A DNA stretch of 9,251 bases from contig JBEKVE010000119.1 of NCBI GenBank assembly GCA_049514335.1, forward strand, positions 1 to 9,251, written 5' to 3'. The notes under the pieces were generated by a model, which made no database searches, had not been told where the DNA came from, and saw only the letters and a program-made list of their open reading frames with translations. Below are positions 1 through 7,051 of the stretch, in pieces; positions within the stretch are counted from its first letter, which is position 1, and each line of letters starts with the position of its first letter. Made by a program: the position numbers and the translations under genes. The stretch comes from JBEKVE01 sp049514335. GTDB lineage: Bacteria > Actinomycetota > Acidimicrobiia > Acidimicrobiales > UBA8190.

Positions 1-1057
1 GGTCGGTGTCGAAGTGCACCGTGGCGAGCATGCCCGTCACGGCCGGCAGGGCCCGCGTCACCTGGTCGAAGGCGTCGAACAGGGGTTCCTTGTCCTCCTG
101 CAGGTCGCGGTTGTAGGCGAGGGGCAGCCCCTTGAGCGTGGCCAGCATGCCTGCCACGTGCCCGATGAGCCGGCCCGTCTTGCCCCGCGCCAGTTCGGCC
201 ACGTCGGGGTTCTTCTTCTGCGGGAGCATCGAGCTCCCCGTGGCGTAGGCGTCGTCGAGAACGAGGAACCCGAACTCCTCGCTCGACCACAGCACGAACT
301 CCTCGCCCAGCCGCGACAGGTGCACGCCCAGCAGGGCCAGATCGAACAGGGCCTCCGCCACGAAGTCGCGGTCCGACACGGCGTCGAGGGAGTTCTCGAA
401 GCGCCCGCCGAAACCGAGCTCCACCGCCACCGACTCGGGGTCGAGCGGGAGCGAGGAGCCCGCCAGGGCACCCGCCCCCAGGGGGCTCACGTCCATGCGG
501 AACACGCTGTGCAGGACCCGATCGACGTCGCGCGCCAGGGCCCAGCCGTGGGCCAACAGGTGATGCGCCAGCAGGACCGGTTGGGCGCGCTGCATGTGGG
601 TGTAGCCCGGCAGGTACACGTCGCCGGCCTCGACCGAGCGTCGCAGCAGGACCTCCTGGAGCTCCATCACCGCCCCCGCCACCCCGAGCATCTCGCGCCG
701 CGTGTAGAGGCGGAGGTCGGTGGCGACCTGATCGTTGCGGCTGCGTCCGGTGTGCAGCTTGGCGCCCACGTCCCCGGCCAGCTCGGTCACCCGTCGCTCC
801 ACCGCCGTGTGGATGTCCTCGTCGCCGGGCTGGAAGGCGAAGATGCCCGAGTCGAGTTCCTCGCCCACCCGGTCGAGAGCGGTGAGGAGGATGGCGACCT
901 CCCCCTTCTCGAGGACACCGGCGCGTCCGAGGCCCCGCACGTGGGCGCGCGAGCCGTCGAGGTCGTCGCGAGCCAGGCGCCGGTCGAAGTCGAGGCTGGC
1001 GGTGAAGGCCATGACCTCGTCGGCCGTCCCTCCCAGGCGGCCCTCCCACAGGGTCAC
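1..1057 (-). CDS. argH: Argininosuccinate lyase, C-terminally cut by the window edge
   Basis: ArgH splits argininosuccinate into arginine and fumarate, the last step of arginine synthesis, in the cytoplasm. It belongs to the fumarase/aspartase superfamily and acts as a homotetramer. My translation gives 352 codons without a stop. Visible motifs are HTGRSRNDQ (about residues 102-110), THMQRAQP with the usual catalytic-site His (about 153-160), and the family signature GSSMLPQKKNPD (274-285), whose second Ser is the usual catalytic base. N-terminal residues LWEGRLGG are typical for the family. Family members are about 460-470 residues, so roughly 110 C-terminal residues lie beyond the left edge. 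The GTG start at 1057 overlaps the argG stop as GTGA; no strong Shine-Dalgarno sequence precedes it, so coupling to argG translation is likely. It is the last gene of the operon visible here. Confidence 0.96.
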   Translation of the reverse strand, partial: MTLWEGRLGGTADEVMAFTASLDFDRRLARDDLDGSRAHVRGLGRAGVLEKGEVAILLTALDRVGEELDSGIFAFQPGDEDIHTAVERRVTELAGDVGAKLHTGRSRNDQVATDLRLYTRREMLGVAGAVMELQEVLLRRSVEAGDVYLPGYTHMQRAQPVLLAHHLLAHGWALARDVDRVLHSVFRMDVSPLGAGALAGSSLPLDPESVAVELGFGGRFENSLDAVSDRDFVAEALFDLALLGVHLSRLGEEFVLWSSEEFGFLVLDDAYATGSSMLPQKKNPDVAELARGKTGRLIGHVAGMLATLKGLPLAYNRDLQEDKEPLFDAFDQVTRALPAVTGMLATVHFDTD

Positions 1058-2244
1058 GACGGGCTGCCCTGTCGCGCCGCCCACGTGGCGACGCCCAATC
1101 CCCACAGGCGCACGAAGCCCTCGGCGTCGGCGTGCTCGAAGGTGTCGGTGGCGTCGTAGGTGGCGAGACCGTGGTCGTAGAGAGACACCGGGCTGCGCCG
1201 CCCCGACACGGTGCAGCTGCCCGGGGCGAGCGCCAGGCGCACCTCGCCGGTGACGTGACGCTGGGTGGAGGCGAAGAAGGCGTCGATCGCCTCGCGCAGC
1301 GGCGAGAACCACAGCCCGTCGTACACGAGCTCGGCCCAGCGCGGCTCGAGGCGCGCCTTCTCGTGGGCGACGTCGCGCTCGAGGGTGAGGTCCTCGAGAT
1401 CGGCGTGGGCCAGCACGAGCGCCAGGGCGCCGGGGCACTCGTAGATCTCGCGGCTCTTGATGCCCACCCGGCGGTTCTCCACCATGTCGATCCGGCCCCA
1501 ACCGTAGGAGCCCACCACCGACCCGACTTCGGCCACGAGCTCGGCGAGCGCGAAGGCGTGCCCGTCCACCGTCACCGGCACGCCCGCCTCGAACCCGATG
1601 ACGAGCTCACGCGGATCGGTCCGGGTCGGGCGGGTGAGGCTGTAGATGTCGTCGGGCGGTGCGGCCCAGGGGTCCTCGAGGATGCCGCACTCGATGGCCC
1701 GCCCCCACAGGTTCTGGTCGATGGAGTACACCTTCTCCTTGGTCGCCTCCACCGGGATGCCGTGGCGCGCCGCGTAGGCGATGCAGTCCTCGCGCGTCAT
1801 ACCCCACGTGCGGGCGGGCGCCAGGATCTCGAGGTCGGGCGCCAGCGTGCGCGTTCCCACCTCGAAGCGCACCTGGTCGTTCCCCTTGCCTGTGCAGCCA
1901 TGGGCCACGGCGTCGGCGCTGTGACGACGCGCCTCGGCCACGAGGTGTCGCACGATCACCGGGCGCGACAGGGACGACACGAGCGGGTACTTGCCCTCGT
2001 AGCGGGCGTTGGCGGCGATGGCGGGGGCCACGTAGACCTCGGCCATCTCGGTGCGGGCGTCGACGACGACGGATTCGACGGCACCGGCGTCGAGGGCGCG
2101 CCGGCGCACCGCCTCGAAGTCGCCGCCCTGGCCGACGTCGACGGCCACCGCCACCACCTCGGCTCCCAGCTCCTCTTGCAGCCAGCGCACCGCCACCGAC
2201 GTGTCGAGGCCCCCGCTGTAGGCGAGCACGATCCGCTTTGCCAT
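1054..2244 (-). CDS. argG: Argininosuccinate synthase
   Basis: ArgG joins citrulline and aspartate using ATP, releasing AMP and pyrophosphate, to form argininosuccinate. The protein is 396 residues, normal for the family. The N-terminal ATP-pyrophosphatase domain begins with MAKRIVLAYSGGLDTS, containing the nucleotide-binding SGGLDTS loop (10-16). Further family motifs are GCTGKGNDQVRFE (116-128), YSIDQNLWGRAIECG (173-187) and GRIDMVENRRVGIKSREIYE (250-269). The ATG at 2244 overlaps the argR stop by one base (TGATG), and a GGAG at 2252-2255 sits 7 nt upstream. The codon just before is an in-frame GTG at 2247, which would instead give the GTGA overlap seen elsewhere in this operon and add one residue; I prefer ATG because MAKRIVLAYSGG is the family's usual beginning. 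The stop overlaps the argH GTG. Confidence 0.97.
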   Translation of the reverse strand: MAKRIVLAYSGGLDTSVAVRWLQEELGAEVVAVAVDVGQGGDFEAVRRRALDAGAVESVVVDARTEMAEVYVAPAIAANARYEGKYPLVSSLSRPVIVRHLVAEARRHSADAVAHGCTGKGNDQVRFEVGTRTLAPDLEILAPARTWGMTREDCIAYAARHGIPVEATKEKVYSIDQNLWGRAIECGILEDPWAAPPDDIYSLTRPTRTDPRELVIGFEAGVPVTVDGHAFALAELVAEVGSVVGSYGWGRIDMVENRRVGIKSREIYECPGALALVLAHADLEDLTLERDVAHEKARLEPRWAELVYDGLWFSPLREAIDAFFASTQRHVTGEVRLALAPGSCTVSGRRSPVSLYDHGLATYDATDTFEHADAEGFVRLWGLGVATWAARQGSPS

Positions 2245-2798
2245 CACCCTGCTCCGTTCGTCGACGGTCCGTTCGTCCCCGGCCCGCCACCGGGGCGTCC
2301 TGCCGGGCCCCGGCTCTCGGCCGTCGGCCCGCCCGTACCGGCCAGGGTGCCGATGCGCTCGGCCACCCCGGCCCCTCCGTGCTCCTCGGCCGCCACCACG
2401 AGGACCGTATCGTCCCCCGCCACCGTGCCGATCACGCCATCGAACCCGCTGCGGTCGAGGGCCGATCCGACCACGTGGGCAGACCCGGGGGGCGTGCGCA
2501 GCACCACCAGGTTGCCCGAGTGGGCCACCTCCACCACCCACTCCCCGAGCACCCGCCGGAGGTGGTCTTCGGGGGCCACCTGGCGGACGGGCAGCTCGGG
2601 GAGGGCGTAGACCGTCTCGCCCCCCGGGACCCGCACCTTGAGGGCGCCGATCTCCTCCAGGTCGCGCGACACCGTGGTCTGCGTGGCCTCGACCCCGTCG
2701 TCGGACAGCAGCGCCACCAGCTGCGCCTGGCTCGTCACCGCATGCGTCTCGAGCAGCCTGGTGATGCGGTGCTGGCGCTGGGGCTTGCCGATCTTCAC
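2244..2798 (-). CDS. argR: Arginine repressor ArgR
   Basis: ArgR is the hexameric arginine-sensing transcription factor that represses arginine genes by binding 18-bp ARG boxes when arginine is abundant. The protein is 184 residues. The N-terminal winged-helix domain is visible from KPQRQHRITRLLE to the recognition-helix motif TQTTVSRDLEEIGALKVR (39-56). The C-terminal oligomerisation and arginine-binding domain runs from about 95 to 150 and contains GNLVVLRTPPGSAHVV and GTVAGDDTVLVV; the two adjacent Asp (129-130) match those that contact arginine in the family. A Gly/Pro/Asn-rich tail of about 30 residues (from about 152) lies beyond the usual end. The start is the GTG at 2798, overlapping the argF stop as GTGA, with a strong AGGAGG-like sequence 6 nt upstream. 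Its place inside the operon implies that it is controlled together with its targets. Confidence 0.96.
   Translation of the reverse strand: MKIGKPQRQHRITRLLETHAVTSQAQLVALLSDDGVEATQTTVSRDLEEIGALKVRVPGGETVYALPELPVRQVAPEDHLRRVLGEWVVEVAHSGNLVVLRTPPGSAHVVGSALDRSGFDGVIGTVAGDDTVLVVAAEEHGGAGVAERIGTLAGTGGPTAESRGPAGRPGGGPGTNGPSTNGAG
2252..2255 (-). promoter_or_regulatory. Shine-Dalgarno sequence of argG
   Basis: GGAG on the minus strand lies 7 nt before the ATG at 2244 (10 nt upstream of nothing else start-like except the adjacent GTG at 2247, which it would serve with a 4-nt gap). The better spacing favours ATG as the argG start. The element is inside the Gly-rich tail codons of argR. Confidence 0.55.
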
Positions 2799-3745
2799 CG
2801 CGCCCCTCCCTGGCCGGGGCCGAGCAGCCACGCAAGGAGGCCGCGCATGGCGTGCAGCCGGTTGGCGGCCTGGCGCCACACCACGCTGCGCGGCCCGTCG
2901 AGCACCGAGGCGCTGATCTCCTCACCGCGGTGGGCGGGCAGACAATGCAGCACCACCGCGTCCGGTGCCGCCGTCGCCACGAGGGCGTCGTCCACGGTGA
3001 ACCCGGCGAAGGCGGCGCGCCGCAGAGCCGCCTCTTGCTCCTGGCCCATCGACGTCCACACGTCGGTGTAGAGCGCGTCGGCGCCGGCGGCTGCCTCGGC
3101 GGGGTCGGTGGTCACCTCGACGTCTCCCCCGAGGCGCGCCACGCGGGCCAGGTCGTCGGTGTCGGGCCCGTAGCCCTCGGGCGATGCCGTGCGCAGGCGC
3201 ACCCCGGTCATCGCCGCGGCCAAGGCGAGCGAGCGCCACACGTTGTTGGCGTCCCCGATGTAGGCCACGGTGAGGCCCTCCACCTCGCCGTACACCTGGC
3301 GCAGGGTGAGGAGATCGGCGAGCGCCTGGCACGGGTGCGCCACGTCGGACAGCAGGTTGACGACGGGAACGGACGGGACGATGTCGAGGGTGTCGCCCTC
3401 CGACCCGTCGAGGGCACCCGCCATGCGCACCAGGACGTCATGGTCGACGACCCGGGCGCACACCACGGCGTGGTAGCAGGCGAGCGTGCGGGCGACGTCC
3501 TCGGCCGGCTCGCGCTCGTCGATGCGGACCTCGGTCCCCTGCACGTAGACGGGGTGACCGCCCAAGTCCACCACGGCCAGCTCCGTCGAGCTGCGGGTGC
3601 GGGCCGAGGGCTTCTCGAACACGAGGGCGGCACCCCGGCCGGCGAGCACCTTGGGCAGCTCCGAGGCGGGCGTCGAGGCCAGCGAGAGCACGGCGTCGAG
3701 CTCCTCGCACGACAGGTCGTCGACGTCGAGGAAGTGCCGCGTCAC
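2795..3745 (-). CDS. argF: Ornithine carbamoyltransferase
   Basis: ArgF transfers the carbamoyl group of carbamoyl phosphate to ornithine, giving citrulline. The protein is 316 residues, usual for the family. The carbamoyl-phosphate motif reads FEKPSARTR (43-51), where most relatives have STRTR, so Thr is replaced by Ala at residue 48. HPCQ (137-140), the ornithine-loop motif DVWTSMGQEQE (228-238) and HCLPAHRGEE (267-276) are intact. The nucleotide-fold turn reads GDANNVWRSL rather than the common GNNVAHSL type. About ten extra residues (DGSEGDTLDIV, 113-123) precede SVPVVNLLSD. Because argJ in the same operon supplies free ornithine, ornithine rather than N-acetylornithine is the expected substrate. 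The GTG start at 3745 overlaps the argD stop as GTGA; no good Shine-Dalgarno sequence is seen, suggesting translational coupling. Confidence 0.95.
   Translation of the reverse strand: MTRHFLDVDDLSCEELDAVLSLASTPASELPKVLAGRGAALVFEKPSARTRSSTELAVVDLGGHPVYVQGTEVRIDEREPAEDVARTLACYHAVVCARVVDHDVLVRMAGALDGSEGDTLDIVPSVPVVNLLSDVAHPCQALADLLTLRQVYGEVEGLTVAYIGDANNVWRSLALAAAMTGVRLRTASPEGYGPDTDDLARVARLGGDVEVTTDPAEAAAGADALYTDVWTSMGQEQEAALRRAAFAGFTVDDALVATAAPDAVVLHCLPAHRGEEISASVLDGPRSVVWRQAANRLHAMRGLLAWLLGPGQGGAR
2805..2811 (-). promoter_or_regulatory. Strong Shine-Dalgarno sequence of argR
   Basis: On the minus strand AGGGAGG lies within the last codons of argF, with its GGAGG core 6 nt before the argR GTG. 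It is the best Shine-Dalgarno match I found among the operon junctions and fixes the argR start. It may let the regulator be translated partly independently of argF. Confidence 0.7.
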
Positions 3746-4935
3746 GGCGCCACCGCCGCGTCGGACAGGGCGCCGGCGAGGAGGGTGAGCCCCTCGTCGA
3801 TCTCGGCGTCGCTCACGAGGAGCGGCGGGGCCAGGCGGATCGTGTCGGGACGGGGCGCGTTCACCACCAGGCCACGGGCGAGCGCCGCCGCCACGACCTC
3901 GGTGGCCCGCCCCGAGGGGAGGGCGGCGCCGAGCAGGAGGCCCGCACCGCGTACCGGCGAGACCTCGGGGAGCACCTCGAGCCCGGCGCGCAGGCGGGCG
4001 CCGGCCCGCCGGGCCAGGGCCGGTGCATCCTCCTGTTCCATCACCGCCAACGTGGCACGCGCCGCCGCGGCGGCGAGGGGCTGGCCCCCGAACGTGCTCC
4101 CGTGGTCGCCGGGTGAGAAGGCGGCCGCCACCTCGGCCCGGGCCCAGCACGCGCCGATGGGCATGCCGTTGCCGAGGGCCTTGGCCATGGTCACCACGTC
4201 GGGCTCGACACCGGTGTGGTGGAAGGCGAACCACGCGCCCGTGCGGGCCAGGCCGGTCTGGATCTCGTCGAGGATCAGAAGCACGCCCCGCTCGCTGCAC
4301 AGCTCACGCACGCCGCGCAGGTAGTCCGATGAGGGCGCAACCACGCCGGCCTCACCCTGGATGGGCTCGACGAGCACCGCCGCCACGCGCGTCGGGTCGC
4401 ACGCCTTGTCGAGGGCGTCGAGGTCGTCGTAGTCCACGTGCTCGAAACCCTCGGGCAGCGGCGCGAAGGGGGCGTGCTTGGCCGGCTGGCCGGTGGCGTG
4501 CAGGGTGGCGAGGGTCCGGCCGTGGAACGCCCCCCACGTGCTGAGCACCACATGACGTCCCGGTCCGGCCCACTTGCGGGCCAGCTTGAGGGCGCACTCG
4601 TTGGCTTCCGCTCCCGAGTTGCCGAAGAAGACCTGCCCCCCGGCGCGGCGCGCGCCGCCCCCGATCAGCCGGTCGATGGTGACGGCCACCTCCGGGCCCA
4701 CAGTGTTTCCGAACAGGTTCGACACGTGCACGAGGGTGCGGGCCTGTTCCGCCACGGCGTCGGCCACGGCGCGGTGGGCGTGACCGAGCGAGGTCACCGC
4801 CAGCCCGGACAGGAAGTCGAGGTAGCGCCGCCCCGATGTGTCCCACAGCTCGGTGCCCGACCCGCGCACGAAGGTCACCGGAGGCTCGGCGTAGGTGTGC
4901 ATGAGCGCACTGCGGTCGGGGCCGGACGGCGTCAC
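3742..4935 (-). CDS. argD: Acetylornithine aminotransferase
   Basis: ArgD is a PLP-dependent class III aminotransferase that converts N-acetylglutamate semialdehyde plus glutamate to N-acetylornithine and 2-oxoglutarate. The protein is 397 residues, the family's usual length. Visible sites are GNSGAEANECALKLAR (105-120) for cofactor phosphate binding, GAFHGRT (135-141), ILDEIQTG (221-228) with Asp223 facing the PLP ring nitrogen, TMAKALGNGMPIG with the Schiff-base Lys252, HGSTFGG (278-284), and the late substrate-carboxylate Arg in IRLAPPL (366-372). The start is the GTG at 4935, overlapping the argB stop as GTGA, with GAGG 7 nt upstream (4943-4946). An internal ATG 11 codons in (4902) could also start the conserved part, but the overlap and Shine-Dalgarno sequence favour GTG. 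Confidence 0.96.
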   Translation of the reverse strand: MTPSGPDRSALMHTYAEPPVTFVRGSGTELWDTSGRRYLDFLSGLAVTSLGHAHRAVADAVAEQARTLVHVSNLFGNTVGPEVAVTIDRLIGGGARRAGGQVFFGNSGAEANECALKLARKWAGPGRHVVLSTWGAFHGRTLATLHATGQPAKHAPFAPLPEGFEHVDYDDLDALDKACDPTRVAAVLVEPIQGEAGVVAPSSDYLRGVRELCSERGVLLILDEIQTGLARTGAWFAFHHTGVEPDVVTMAKALGNGMPIGACWARAEVAAAFSPGDHGSTFGGQPLAAAAARATLAVMEQEDAPALARRAGARLRAGLEVLPEVSPVRGAGLLLGAALPSGRATEVVAAALARGLVVNAPRPDTIRLAPPLLVSDAEIDEGLTLLAGALSDAAVAP

Positions 4936-5885
4936 CGGGGGACCTCGCCCGGGGCGGTCGCCGCCGGTGACGGGCTGCCGTCACTCGGATCCCAGATCAT
5001 GGTGCCGACCCCCTCGTCGGTGAAGACCTCGAGCAGCAGGGCGTGCGGGACGCGCCCGTCGAGGATATGGGCACGGCGCACCCCGGCGCGCACCGCCCGG
5101 CCGCACGCCTCGACCTTGGGGATCATGCCCCCCGCCGCGGCCCCGCTCACCACCATGGCGTCGAGGTCGTCGACCGAGACGGTGCGCAGCATGGTGCCGG
5201 CGTCGGCCGGGTCGGCCCGCAGGCCCTCGACATCGGTGAGGTACACGAGCTTCTCAGCGTGGAGGGCGGCGGCGATGGCACCGGCCACGGCATCGGCGTT
5301 GACGTTGTAGGTCTGGCCCCGGGTGTCGCCGGCGATCGTGGCCACCACGGGAATGAGCCCCTGGGCGAGCAGGCGCTCCAGGATCGAAGGGTCCACCACC
5401 TCGACGTCGCCCACGAATCCGAGCGTGACGTCGCGCGCCGTGGCGGTGATCATGTTGGCGTCCTCGCCCGACAGCCCGACGGCCAGCGATCCGTGCACGT
5501 TCATGGCCGAGACGATCTCGCGGTTCACCTTGCCCACGAGGACCATGCTGGCGATCTCGAGGGTCTCGGCGTCGGTGACGCGCATGCCGTCGCGGAACTC
5601 GGGCACCTTGCCCAACCGGGCCATGAGGGCGCCGATCTGCGGACCACCACCGTGCACGACCACGGGGAGGAGCCCCACCGAGCGCATGAGCACGACGTCT
5701 TCGGCGAACGAGGCCAGAGCCGCGGCCGTGGGGTCGGCTCCCCCGTCGCCGCCGTCGATGCCGGGTACGAGGGCGTTGCCCCCGTACTTCACCACCACGA
5801 TCTTCCCCCAGAAGCGCAGGATGTAGGGAAGCGCCTCCACCAGGACGGCCGCACGTTCCGACGGGCCGAGCGCCGTGGTCGTCAC
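4932..5885 (-). CDS. argB: Acetylglutamate kinase, arginine-sensitive type
   Basis: ArgB phosphorylates N-acetylglutamate with ATP, the committed step when ArgJ recycles acetyl groups. The protein is 317 residues of the amino-acid kinase fold. Visible motifs are VVVKYGGNAL (31-39) with the catalytic Lys33, VVVHGGGPQIG (76-85), RVTDAETLEIASMVLVGKVN (102-121), GLSGEDANMI (137-146) and NVNADAVAGAIA (195-206). An N-terminal helix ALPYILRF and the C-terminal segment HALLLEVFTDEGVGTM match the parts that form the hexamer and arginine site in arginine-inhibited kinases, so feedback inhibition is likely. Between GGNAL and SFAEDVVLM there is a Gly/Asp-rich insertion of about a dozen residues (about 41-55). 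A roughly 18-residue tail follows the usual end. The GTG start at 5885 overlaps the argJ stop as GTGA; longer upstream extension lacks family similarity. Confidence 0.96.
   Translation of the reverse strand: MTTTALGPSERAAVLVEALPYILRFWGKIVVVKYGGNALVPGIDGGDGGADPTAAALASFAEDVVLMRSVGLLPVVVHGGGPQIGALMARLGKVPEFRDGMRVTDAETLEIASMVLVGKVNREIVSAMNVHGSLAVGLSGEDANMITATARDVTLGFVGDVEVVDPSILERLLAQGLIPVVATIAGDTRGQTYNVNADAVAGAIAAALHAEKLVYLTDVEGLRADPADAGTMLRTVSVDDLDAMVVSGAAAGGMIPKVEACGRAVRAGVRRAHILDGRVPHALLLEVFTDEGVGTMIWDPSDGSPSPAATAPGEVPR
4943..4946 (-). promoter_or_regulatory. Shine-Dalgarno sequence of argD
   Basis: GAGG on the minus strand stands 7 nt before the argD GTG at 4935, within the Pro/Ala-rich tail codons of argB. 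It supports the GTG start over the internal ATG at 4902. Confidence 0.5.
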
Positions 5886-7051
5886 GATGTGGTCCGGTTC
5901 TCGTCGATGTACCCGTACCCCAGGTCGGTGGTGAGCACTGCGCCCACGCCCTGTCCCATCCCCAGGTCGCAGCGCAGCTCGACCATGGTGCTCGCCATGT
6001 GGGCGCGCAGTGCCGCCGCGTCGTGCTCCACGGCCTCGCCGTGGCGGCACACCACCACCCCGCCGTAGGACACCTCGGTGCGGTCGATGTCGAAGTCCAC
6101 GCCGGCCGAGCCGAGCTCGCTCACCACCCGCCCCCAGTAGGGGTCGGCCCCGTTGAGCGAGCACTTGACCAGGTTGGAGTCAGCCACCTTGCGCGCCGCG
6201 CGATGCGCCTCGTCGTCGGAGGCCGCACCCGTCACCACCACGTGGGCGACCTTGGTGGCGCCTTCGGCGTCGGCTGCCATCATCGCCGCCAGGTCGGCGC
6301 ACGCCGTCCCCAGCGCGTCACCGAGCGCCGCTCGACCCGGCGACACCCCGGACGCCCCGCTCGCCAGCACCAGCACGGTGTCGTTGGTGGAGGTGCAGCC
6401 GTCCACGGTGAGCCGGTTGAAGCTGCCCGCCACCGCCCCCCGCAGCGCGTCGGCGAGCATGTCCGGGGCGCAGCGGGCGTCGGTGGTGAGCACGGCCAGC
6501 ATCGTCGCCATGTTGGGGGCGAGCATGGCCGCCCCTTTGGCCATCCCCCCCACCGTGAAGCCGGCTCCGGCCACGGTCACCTCCTTGCACACCGTGTCGG
6601 TCGTCATGATGGCGGTGGCGGCGGCACGACCCGCCTCGGGCCCTGGCGCCCGGCCCGACACCAGTGTGGGGATGGCACGCACCAGCGGCTCCTCCGGCAG
6701 CGGAATGCCGATGAGCCCCGTCTGGCACACGAGGACCTCGTCGGCGCCGGCGCCCAAGCCCGCGCCCACCAGGGCGCACATGCGCTCGGCCACCGAGACG
6801 CCGCTGGCGCCCGTGGCGGCGTTGGCATTGCCGCTCGACAGCACCACGGCCGCGGCCCGGCCCCCGGTGGCGGCAAGATGCGCCCGGCTCACCTGCACGG
6901 GCGCCGCCGCGGCGCGGTTGGCGGTGAACACGCCGGCGGCGGGCACCGTGCCGGACGCCGACGCCACCAGGGCCAGATCGCTCGCACCCGACGCCTTGAT
7001 ACCGGCCGCCACGGCGGCGGCCACGAACCCGTCGGGGGCGGTCACGCTCAC
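5882..7051 (-). CDS. argJ: Glutamate N-acetyltransferase / ornithine acetyltransferase
   Basis: ArgJ moves the acetyl group from N-acetylornithine to glutamate, giving ornithine and regenerating N-acetylglutamate; some members also use acetyl-CoA. The protein is 389 residues, normal for the family. The N-terminus GFVAAAVAAGIKASG and the oxyanion-hole motif QTGLIG (110-115) are typical. The self-cleavage site lies in MAKGAAMLAPNMATML, where the precursor should split between Ala182 and Thr183, making Thr183 the nucleophile of the beta chain. The C-terminus ends GYGYIDENRTTS. The GTG start at 7051 overlaps the argC stop as GTGA; a second in-frame GTG at 7045 is possible. No argA-type N-acetylglutamate synthase is in the window, so whether ArgJ alone starts the pathway cannot be decided here. 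Confidence 0.96.
   Translation of the reverse strand: MSVTAPDGFVAAAVAAGIKASGASDLALVASASGTVPAAGVFTANRAAAAPVQVSRAHLAATGGRAAAVVLSSGNANAATGASGVSVAERMCALVGAGLGAGADEVLVCQTGLIGIPLPEEPLVRAIPTLVSGRAPGPEAGRAAATAIMTTDTVCKEVTVAGAGFTVGGMAKGAAMLAPNMATMLAVLTTDARCAPDMLADALRGAVAGSFNRLTVDGCTSTNDTVLVLASGASGVSPGRAALGDALGTACADLAAMMAADAEGATKVAHVVVTGAASDDEAHRAARKVADSNLVKCSLNGADPYWGRVVSELGSAGVDFDIDRTEVSYGGVVVCRHGEAVEHDAAALRAHMASTMVELRCDLGMGQGVGAVLTTDLGYGYIDENRTTS

Noticed and set aside
1054..2925. Apparent fusion of extra N-terminal sequence to ArgG (and similar upstream extensions of ArgB, ArgJ and ArgF).
   Set aside because: The frames merely stay open through the preceding gene because stops are rare at this GC content; extensions are out of frame with the real upstream genes and lack family similarity.
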